The translations under genes were made by a program, and so were the position numbers. DNA of 7,306 bases, taken from assembly GCA_002506875.1 (NCBI GenBank), contig DAYJ01000093.1:1-7306 (forward strand). Reading direction: 5' to 3'. The stretch comes from Euryarchaeota archaeon UBA40 (lineage in GTDB: Archaea; Thermoplasmatota; Poseidoniia; Poseidoniales; Thalassarchaeaceae). Shown piece by piece: positions 1-5,494 of this stretch; position 1 is the first letter of the stretch; the number at the start of each line of letters is the position of its first letter. Under the pieces are notes generated by a model that ran no database searches, was not told the DNA's origin, and saw only the letters and a program-made list of their open reading frames with translations.

Positions 1-1
1 A

Positions 2-840
2 TTAGAGTATCATAGTTCGAACAATTCTTACACTACTCTATCATCTAATTCATCCATCCTAAATGTTACACAAAGCGATTTCACAATTCCTGTTGCTAGT
101 GCTGGAACAAATTTTAGTTTCCCAGAAAGAGCAGGTACATGGTGTTTGTATGGCAGCCTTTCACAACCCTCTGCCGGTTCTACGTCTTCAGGTTTCATCC
201 TTATCAATGAATCATATGATTGCATTGAAGTCAATATGTTGGACTTTGTAGTGTTGAACGAGACTGCAGGTTTTGTCCTAGCTACGAATCTAACGGCTGG
301 AGATTCTTATCGCTTTAATTGGAGTATGATTGATATGAACAATTACTCTACCCTCCAAAGTGGAAATATTTCGTTTACTCCTTCCATTTCAATTAAGACT
401 GCAACAATTTCTTGGAATCCCCCAAATTCAGGAGCGGATAGATGCATACTCATGTATCTTGAGAATTCTTCAACGAATGCAATTCTTGATTCAGCACTAG
501 ATTGTTTCACGCCCGAATGGCCTAGAGTCAATATGACCAATGTAACATACGATCGGAACGCTACAACTAACGAAGTTAGATTTGAATTAACCGATCTCAC
601 TGTAGGTTCATCATATCAATGGTCAGGTAGAATTGAGGCATGGGCTAATGGCACATACACTAATGTTACTTCACTGAACAACCAGACAATCTATGCTACA
701 AGTGCCAACATGACAGGTCAAGTATGGAATTATACAACTCCAAATGCGAGCGCTTTCTATTGTGCATACATTACTTTGTCTAATTCAACTAATCCACTAC
801 TGGATGAAGATGGAATGTGCTTCCAGCTATATTTCGATGA
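2..840 (+). repeat. Three tandem Cys-paired beta-type ectodomain repeats, sequon-dense
   Basis: Within the large surface protein, three stretches recur with a Cys pair each: codons at 143 and 221, 443 and 503, 761 and 818. The first Cys of successive copies is 100 and 106 residues apart. Each copy carries a pattern of short hydrophobic strands, for example ATNLTAGDSYRFNW (from about 284) and TDLTVGSSYQWSG (from about 590), which resemble each other. This looks like diverged Ig-like or fibronectin-like domains with one disulfide each, but the fold is inference. About 23 N-X-S/T sequons fall in these roughly 300 residues, against about five in the next 640, so glycosylation would be concentrated at the distal end. 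Confidence 0.55.
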
Positions 841-3034
841 TGATTGGGATGGAGTATGGAATGAAGATGACCTTTGTCCGAATACTACTGCAAATGCGAC
901 TGTAGATCTCAACGGATGCGATGCTACTCAGAGAGATTCTGATGGGGACGGTTACGTCGATGCTTCCGATGCCTTCCCATTTGATGCTACTCAATGGTCG
1001 GACAGCGATGGAGATGGATATGGTGACAACCTTAGTGGAACTAATCCCGATGCATTCCCAACAGATAGCTCCCAATGGTCAGATGGTGACGGGGATGGCT
1101 ACGGAGATAATCCAAACGGAAACAACTCGGACGCCTTCCCAGCAGATCCGAATGAATGGGAGGATTCTGATGGAGACGGATATGGTGACAATGGGGATTT
1201 CATGCCGAATGATCCATCCCAATGGTTAGATTCTGATGGAGATAGCTATGGGGATAATCCCACTGGGACCAATGGAGATGCATTCCCTCAAGATCCAACT
1301 CAATGGTCAGATCAAGACGGTGATGGATACGGTGATAATCAGACAGGGAACTCACCTGATGCATTCCCAACCGATCCTAATGAATGGATAGACACGGATG
1401 AAGATGGATATGGTGATAATGGCGATTTCATGCCTAATGACCCAACTCAGTGGTCTGATCAAGACGGAGATGATTACGGCGATAATCCGGCTGGGACGAA
1501 CCCCGATGCTTTCCCTAACGATGGTACTCAGTGGGCGGATGCAGACGGTGACGGCTATGGGGACAACCCTAACGGCAACGATGCTGATGCGTTCCCCTCG
1601 GATTCGTCACAGTGGTCTGATATCGATGGTGACGGTTATGGTGATAACCCGGCCGGTACTACCCCTGACGATTGCCCCAATACTCCCTCAAATGCCCGTC
1701 CAGTGGATTCCAATGGATGTCACATATCTGAACTTGACACCGATGATGACGGTGTGACGGACGACATCGATATTTGCCCACAGACGCCTTCTGCAGAGGT
1801 TGCGGATGGTACAGGTTGTTCACCATCTCAACGAGACACCGATGGTGACGGTATCAAGGATAATCTCGATCAATGTCCTGGTACGCCTTCAAACGATCTT
1901 GCTGATCAGGATGGTTGCGGGCAGAGTCAGATTGATGATGATGGTGACGGGGTCATGAATGACGCCGATAATTGCCCTTCGACTGACGCTGGCCTTGTTG
2001 TGGATTCTTTCGGTTGCGCTTCAAACCAGCTTGATTCAGACAATGATGGTGTCACAGATGACATCGATCAGTGCTTCGCCACAAGTTCATCGGCAGTTGT
2101 AGATGAAGACGGTTGCGCCGACTCTCAGAAGGATACCGATGATGATGGATTGACTGATGACAAGGATCAATGTCCAGATAGTGATTCGTCAGAAACTGTT
2201 GACATTAACGGATGTGCTGATTCTCAGAAGGATTCCGACATGGATTCGGTGAATGATGCAGATGACAACTGTCCTGGAACGCCAGGGATTGAGGTGGCTG
2301 ATGTCTTAGGTTGTTCACCTTCTCAGAAAGATACAGATGATGATGGTGTAAACAATGCTCTCGATGACTGTCCTCAGACAATCGATGGCGCTCCTGTGAA
2401 TTCTGCAGGTTGTGCGAATTATGAGCGCGATACGGATGGCGATGGAGTCAAAGATGACACGGATATATGTCCATCAACTCTAATCTCAGAATCAGCGGAC
2501 TTGCTTGGTTGTGGGCCCTCTCAAAAGGATACAGATGGAGATGGAGTCAAAGATTCCATGGATGATTGTAATGGCACTTTATCAACAGCTGAGGTGGATG
2601 ATGCTGGATGTTCCATTACACAACGTGATACTGATGGTGATGGCGTAAACGACAGTGACGATGCTTTCCCTAATGACCCGGATGAATCCTCTGATCGTGA
2701 TGGTGATGGTGTCGGCGATGCAATGGATGCTTATCCCGATAATCCTGAAGCCAGTATTGAAGGCGAACTTGATTCACCAATGGGTCTCATCATAATTCTC
2801 CTCGTGGTAACCATACTAGTTCTTGGCGGTGGAGGCGTTCTTCTCGTCCGCTTCGGTGGAAACAATCCTGCAGTTACTTCTGGTTTGGTAATGGATGGAA
2901 CGGAAACTGGTACTTCCAATGTTCAAGGGAATGAGCCCGAGCAATTTGTAGATGAGAACGGAAATCATTGGACGAGGAATCCTGATGGATCCATGCTATG
3001 GTGGAATGGAACAGAATGGCAGCAGGTCGAGTGA
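2..3034 (+). CDS. Giant calcium-repeat surface glycoprotein with C-terminal membrane anchor (5'-truncated by window edge)
   Basis: Not a named family; a predicted surface stalk or adhesin-like protein. The frame is open from base 2 to the TGA at 3032-3034 (1010 visible residues), so the start and signal peptide lie upstream. A TTG at 146 is only an internal Leu codon: good domain sequence, including sequons NNS, NSS, NVT and NFS, continues upstream of it. Order of parts: three beta-rich Cys-paired domains (about 2-840) with about 23 N-X-S/T sequons; an Asp-rich stalk (about 835-2755) of DxDGDG-type thrombospondin-type-3-like calcium loops in two repeat families; one membrane helix (2780-2854); then a cytosolic tail ending in a Trp-rich motif. 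Calcium binding and a rigid stalk are known properties of TSP3 repeats; N-glycosylation and the surface role are inferred. It has no catalytic motif that I recognise. The left part is more AT-rich than the stalk. It converges on the - strand cluster with a 6-base gap. Confidence 0.9.
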   Translation, partial: LEYHSSNNSYTTLSSNSSILNVTQSDFTIPVASAGTNFSFPERAGTWCLYGSLSQPSAGSTSSGFILINESYDCIEVNMLDFVVLNETAGFVLATNLTAGDSYRFNWSMIDMNNYSTLQSGNISFTPSISIKTATISWNPPNSGADRCILMYLENSSTNAILDSALDCFTPEWPRVNMTNVTYDRNATTNEVRFELTDLTVGSSYQWSGRIEAWANGTYTNVTSLNNQTIYATSANMTGQVWNYTTPNASAFYCAYITLSNSTNPLLDEDGMCFQLYFDDDWDGVWNEDDLCPNTTANATVDLNGCDATQRDSDGDGYVDASDAFPFDATQWSDSDGDGYGDNLSGTNPDAFPTDSSQWSDGDGDGYGDNPNGNNSDAFPADPNEWEDSDGDGYGDNGDFMPNDPSQWLDSDGDSYGDNPTGTNGDAFPQDPTQWSDQDGDGYGDNQTGNSPDAFPTDPNEWIDTDEDGYGDNGDFMPNDPTQWSDQDGDDYGDNPAGTNPDAFPNDGTQWADADGDGYGDNPNGNDADAFPSDSSQWSDIDGDGYGDNPAGTTPDDCPNTPSNARPVDSNGCHISELDTDDDGVTDDIDICPQTPSAEVADGTGCSPSQRDTDGDGIKDNLDQCPGTPSNDLADQDGCGQSQIDDDGDGVMNDADNCPSTDAGLVVDSFGCASNQLDSDNDGVTDDIDQCFATSSSAVVDEDGCADSQKDTDDDGLTDDKDQCPDSDSSETVDINGCADSQKDSDMDSVNDADDNCPGTPGIEVADVLGCSPSQKDTDDDGVNNALDDCPQTIDGAPVNSAGCANYERDTDGDGVKDDTDICPSTLISESADLLGCGPSQKDTDGDGVKDSMDDCNGTLSTAEVDDAGCSITQRDTDGDGVNDSDDAFPNDPDESSDRDGDGVGDAMDAYPDNPEASIEGELDSPMGLIIILLVVTILVLGGGGVLLVRFGGNNPAVTSGLVMDGTETGTSNVQGNEPEQFVDENGNHWTRNPDGSMLWWNGTEWQQVE
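935..1618 (+). repeat. Type A calcium-repeat array: three exact 228-base higher-order units
   Basis: Nine tandem units begin with a DxDGDGYGDN-like calcium loop and end in a DAFPxDxxQW or MPNDPxQW motif. Unit lengths in residues run 22,27,27 / 22,27,27 / 22,27,27, giving higher-order units at 935-1162, 1163-1390 and 1391-1618, each 228 bases without indels. The position within the triplet is recognisable: the middle units carry GTN and the third units carry a GN pair; the second and third 22-residue units share NGDFMPNDP. Copies differ at many third codon positions, so the expansion is not recent. A tenth, hybrid unit starts at 1619 and runs into the Cys-bearing repeats. Single substitutions weaken some loops (DGDSYG, DEDGYG, DGDDYG). 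Confidence 0.9.
1673..2665 (+). repeat. Type B calcium-repeat array: ten Cys-paired 33-residue units
   Basis: Ten units follow the pattern CPxTxxxxVDxxGCxxSQ, then a DTDGDGVxDxxD calcium loop. The first is 34 residues (1673-1774) and the other nine are exactly 33 residues (99 bases), starting at 1775, 1874, 1973, 2072, 2171, 2270, 2369, 2468 and 2567. Each has two Cys about 14-15 residues apart, suggesting one disulfide per unit. This matches the TSP3-like CPxT repeats common in OmpA-like and archaeal surface proteins. One more unit of the same type lies at 875-973, before the type A array. Degenerate copies: the unit at 2072 has CFAT, the one at 2171 has a damaged loop (DMDSV), and the one at 2567 begins CNGT. 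A closing loop with DAFPNDP and DAYPDNP follows to about 2750. Confidence 0.92.
2780..3031 (+). other. Membrane anchor and Trp-rich cytosolic tail of the surface protein
   Basis: An uninterrupted hydrophobic stretch of about 24 residues (2780-2854, starting MGLIIILLVV and ending before an Arg) follows the stalk and is the only transmembrane helix visible in this protein. A short polar linker leads to a compact C-terminal motif (2942-3031) with Trp at four sites: GNHWTRNPDGS, then LWWNGTEWQQ. Spaced Trp and Gly residues of this kind occur in small tail domains of the DUF2510-like type; I regard that as a resemblance, not an assignment. Topology with the stalk outside and the tail inside is inferred from the sequons and acidic repeats lying before the helix. 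Confidence 0.75.
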
Positions 3035-3050
3035 TTGATTTCATTCACTC
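3029..3050. terminator. Possible hairpin across the convergent gene ends
   Basis: A perfect 6-base inverted repeat, GAGTGA (3029-3034) and TCACTC (3045-3050), is separated by 10 bases and contains the stop of the + gene in its left arm and the stop of the - gene in its loop. Only 6 bases separate the two genes. The + strand downstream is moderately T-rich (CTCGCTTTGTC), but there is no long T run on either side. A short hairpin like this can occur by chance, and archaeal termination depends mainly on T tracts, so this is a weak candidate for a shared terminator. Confidence 0.2.
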
Positions 3051-4144
3051 TCGCTTTGTCTGGGATTCGAATTATTGAATTTATGGAGCAGTTGTTCAAT
3101 ACTCAAGTAAGGAGTATGGTTTTGTTGTATGTGGGCTAAGATGCTCCAGATTGCCATGTGTGCGATTGTCATCATGAATGCAATTTCAAGCCCATGATTA
3201 GGGATGTATGGTTCGATGATTCCCAACAGAGCGAAATGAAGCATGTAGATTGTCAGGGAGAGGCGTCCAGAGGGAGCTAGGATGCGACTCATCCAATTTT
3301 GTGATGTAGTGATACGGAAAAGATCCCAAATGAAAACGCTGAAAGAGCAAGATACGAGCACGAACCATGGATTCGCAGGAAAGAAGGTTAGGACCCCCTC
3401 TCCCATCGTCACGGCCCAAGAAATTCCTGTCTGATAGCATATGATGCCGGTAAGAATAAGCGAACCAAAGGCTATCGAACCTGTGGTTTTGAGTCGTATT
3501 TTCTTAGCATCTCCTTCTAATGGTCTTTCATCAAGGATACTTCCTATTATGAAGTAGGCCACCCAAGGAAGTAATGGATATGTCCCACTTATTACAGCCT
3601 TAGTGAACCAATCTAGGATTGATTCCACCTGGATCATGTCATTCCATGTCGGTCCAGGTCGTAGATTGGCCCATGCGGTGAAAATGAACCACGCGAAAAA
3701 TGTGGTGAAGATTGCTCGTAATATCCGTGCCTTCCGTGGATTTATGCCCATGCGAATTGACATATCATCTCGAAGATAGTATAGAGGAAATAACAGGGTA
3801 CAGATTCCTAGAAGTGTCAGGATTCCCGGCGATGCAACATTGAATCGTTGTGGAAGTAGGAGCCCAAGTAGGAATTGTAGTCCAATCAGGGCCCCTCCTC
3901 GGACCAAGGACCAACGTAGGATGGATTCTCCTCTGGCTCTACGCCGATCTAATCCGCGTTGAAACGCCCATCCTGAGATTAGGACGAACATTGGTGCAGC
4001 CATGCCACCGATAGACGCTGAAATCAGTGCAATGGGGTGGTCTATGCTTACCGGTGCTGGCATGAGGGCGGCGGTATGGACTTGGACCATGCAGAGGATT
4101 GCAAGTCCTCGCATAGCATCGACATGGAGAAGGCGTGTTGACAC
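3041..4144 (-). CDS. Polytopic membrane acyltransferase, heparan-alpha-glucosaminide N-acetyltransferase-like (DUF1624/DUF418 type)
   Basis: 367 residues. The N-terminus LLHVDAMRGLAILCMVQVHT (residues 5-24) is the hallmark DxxRGhaxxxMxxxH signature of the HGSNAT catalytic and related YeiB/DUF418/acyltransferase-3 membrane families, with His23 in the first helix. Other typical blocks are PMFVLISGWAFQRG (51-64), YPLLPWVAYFIIGS (189-202) and SGRLSLTIYMLHF (292-304). I count about ten hydrophobic segments, near 12-28, 39-64, 76-98, 105-124, 141-160, 184-204, 221-240, 255-278, 297-314 and 320-340. Relatives move an acetyl or acyl group across the membrane onto amino sugars or other surface glycans; the acceptor here is unknown. 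The start is GTG at 4144, chosen because it places the signature at the right distance from the N-terminus and is preceded by GGTGAGGGA. That site overlaps the stop of the upstream phosphorylase, so translation is probably coupled. It is the last gene of the cluster. Confidence 0.75.
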   Translation of the reverse strand: MSTRLLHVDAMRGLAILCMVQVHTAALMPAPVSIDHPIALISASIGGMAAPMFVLISGWAFQRGLDRRRARGESILRWSLVRGGALIGLQFLLGLLLPQRFNVASPGILTLLGICTLLFPLYYLRDDMSIRMGINPRKARILRAIFTTFFAWFIFTAWANLRPGPTWNDMIQVESILDWFTKAVISGTYPLLPWVAYFIIGSILDERPLEGDAKKIRLKTTGSIAFGSLILTGIICYQTGISWAVTMGEGVLTFFPANPWFVLVSCSFSVFIWDLFRITTSQNWMSRILAPSGRLSLTIYMLHFALLGIIEPYIPNHGLEIAFMMTIAHMAIWSILAHIQQNHTPYLSIEQLLHKFNNSNPRQSESE

Positions 4145-4155
4145 TCCCTCACCTT
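4145..4155 (-). promoter_or_regulatory. Ribosome binding site of the acyltransferase, overlapping the phosphorylase stop
   Basis: Read on the - strand, AAGGTGAGGGA lies immediately before the GTG start at 4144. GGTGA matches the core of the archaeal and bacterial Shine-Dalgarno sequence, with 4 bases to the start codon. The TGA inside it (4149-4151) is the stop codon of the nucleoside phosphorylase. This arrangement supports the GTG as the true start and suggests terminating ribosomes restart on the next gene. Confidence 0.6.
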
Positions 4156-5477
4156 ATCCACGTATCAATTCGAGATTCTTGTTCCGTTTTTTCTCCAATT
4201 TTCAGTGCATTTTGAACTCTGGATATGAGGGTCCCTGAGAGTTTACCACGGTGATGAATTGTAACCCATGTCTGTCCTTCAGTCATAGATTCACCAATGT
4301 CCACCTCGACAAGGATACCGACCGCATGGTCGATAGTATCGGTCACCTTCTTTCGCCCGGCTCCAAGATCTAGGGCCACTAATGCAAGTGCAAGAGCATC
4401 GATGTGTACGACCTGCCCCTCTGAATCACATTTGAGTTCGGTCTCATTTAGTTCGGGATCGAGAAGGCCAAGAGACCTGTATAGTATATGTTCGGACTCA
4501 AACACCGAGGGATCTACCCCCTGTGTGACTGCCATTTCTATGAATCGCTCTAGGGCGCTTCCATCATGGAGTGCATCAAGGATTGCGATGCTTCCGGATT
4601 CGAAGTCCTCTACGATTCCTACCATCTCGAGTAACGCTCCTCCCTGAGCACACACAAGTTCTTCGAGATCGGAAGGGCCGTTACCTCGTAGGGTTTCTAT
4701 GGACTCTACAATCTCGATTGCGTTTCCGATTGCTGAGCCAAGAGGGCAGTCCATCGTCGTTAGGATTGCCCGTGTATGAATCCCACAGTGAGTTGCTGCG
4801 GAGACCATCGCCTCAGCGAGTCGCATAGCATCTTCTCGCTCCGTCATGAATGCCGCCTGTCCATACTTGACATCTAAGACAAGTGAAGAGAGAGATTCAG
4901 CAGCTTTCTTCGACACGATGCTACTGGTAATTAGGGGTAGGCTAGCAACGGTACCAGTCACGTCACGAAGCGCATACATCCGACGGTCAGCTGGAACAAG
5001 GTCCTCAGATTGTCCTACCATTGCGACTCCAATTTCAGCTACCTGGTCCTGTATGCTCTGTGTGTGGAGTTGAACATTGAACCCCGGTATACTTTCCAGT
5101 TTGTCGAGTGTCCCTCCAGTGTGTCCTAATCCCCTTCCGGAAATCATCGGGACCTTGAGTCCGCAGGCGGCGAGAGCGGGTGCGAGTGGAATCGAGACCT
5201 TGTCCCCCACGCCACCAGTACTGTGTTTGTCAACAACAAGGTGCTTCCATTCCTCTGGCCATTTCAGAATCTTCCCACTTTGCATCATTCCCGCAGTCAA
5301 ACGGCCAGTATTCTCTGGTTCAAGTCCATGTTCGAAAATCGATTGTAATACCTCGACAACCTCTTCGTCGGACCACTGGGCTCCATCTCGTGACACAACG
5401 CCTTGGATAAAATTGTGAATATCGCTTTCGTCAACCTCGCCTCGCTGGATGTTCCGAGCAATCTCGGCGCTCCGCAT
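4149..5477 (-). CDS. deoA: Thymidine / pyrimidine-nucleoside phosphorylase
   Basis: A cytosolic enzyme that splits thymidine, deoxyuridine or, in the broad-specificity form, uridine with phosphate to give the base and (deoxy)ribose-1-phosphate. From the ATG at 5477 it has 442 residues, close to the usual 430-440. Motifs: KHSTGGVGDK (84-93, phosphate site), SGRGLGHTGGTLDKLE (113-128, family signature), and the pyrimidine-site residues Arg171, Ser186 and Lys190 in YALRD and SSIVSKK. These carry the same residue numbers as in E. coli DeoA. The C-terminal domain has GAGRKK and the DHAVGILVEVDIG segment. It lacks the extra N-terminal domain of archaeal AMP phosphorylase, so it is the bacterial-type enzyme. 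A GTG at 5492 would add five residues and overlap the upstream gene by 8 bases; I prefer the ATG because MRSAEIARNIQRG aligns with the usual family start and GGTGAG lies 10 bases upstream. Thymidine versus broad pyrimidine specificity is not settled. Confidence 0.93.
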   Translation of the reverse strand: MRSAEIARNIQRGEVDESDIHNFIQGVVSRDGAQWSDEEVVEVLQSIFEHGLEPENTGRLTAGMMQSGKILKWPEEWKHLVVDKHSTGGVGDKVSIPLAPALAACGLKVPMISGRGLGHTGGTLDKLESIPGFNVQLHTQSIQDQVAEIGVAMVGQSEDLVPADRRMYALRDVTGTVASLPLITSSIVSKKAAESLSSLVLDVKYGQAAFMTEREDAMRLAEAMVSAATHCGIHTRAILTTMDCPLGSAIGNAIEIVESIETLRGNGPSDLEELVCAQGGALLEMVGIVEDFESGSIAILDALHDGSALERFIEMAVTQGVDPSVFESEHILYRSLGLLDPELNETELKCDSEGQVVHIDALALALVALDLGAGRKKVTDTIDHAVGILVEVDIGESMTEGQTWVTIHHRGKLSGTLISRVQNALKIGEKTEQESRIDTWIR

Positions 5478-5494
5478 AGCCGGGTCACTCACCG
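5478..5494 (-). promoter_or_regulatory. Overlapping stop / start / ribosome-binding region between PLD gene and phosphorylase
   Basis: On the - strand the sequence GGTGAGTGACCCGGCTATG holds three signals: a GGTGAG Shine-Dalgarno-like core, the TGA stop of the PLD gene (5485-5487), and the ATG of the phosphorylase (5475-5477). The GTG within GGTGAG (5490-5492) is also in frame with the phosphorylase and is the alternative start, preceded by a weaker GGAAGAG. Either choice implies translational coupling. Confidence 0.5.

Noticed and set aside
146..148. TTG at 146 as the start of the large surface protein
   Set aside because: The frame is open to the left edge and the upstream 48 codons hold sequons and the first Cys (codon 143) of the first domain, so this is an internal Leu.
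921..1757. Long + strand open frames overlapping the calcium arrays (921-1229 and 1398-1757)
   Set aside because: They are out-of-frame echoes of the repeats, rich in Met/Thr from shifted Asp-Gly codons, with no independent start signal.
935..2665. CRISPR or non-coding tandem repeat
   Set aside because: The periodicity is a multiple of three, conserved at protein level with synonymous drift, and lies in one uninterrupted frame.
2731..2919. Antisense 62-residue frame over the membrane anchor region
   Set aside because: It is a shadow of the + strand gene, with Pro/Arg/Thr-rich translation and no start signal.
4297..5418. Several + strand open frames opposite the phosphorylase gene (4297-4647, 4571-4828, 4846-5073, 5077-5418)
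   Set aside because: They are antisense to a gene with full family motifs, lack recognisable domains, and overlap each other.
4149..5492. Archaeal AMP phosphorylase
   Set aside because: The extra N-terminal domain of that family is missing, and length and residue numbering match bacterial DeoA.
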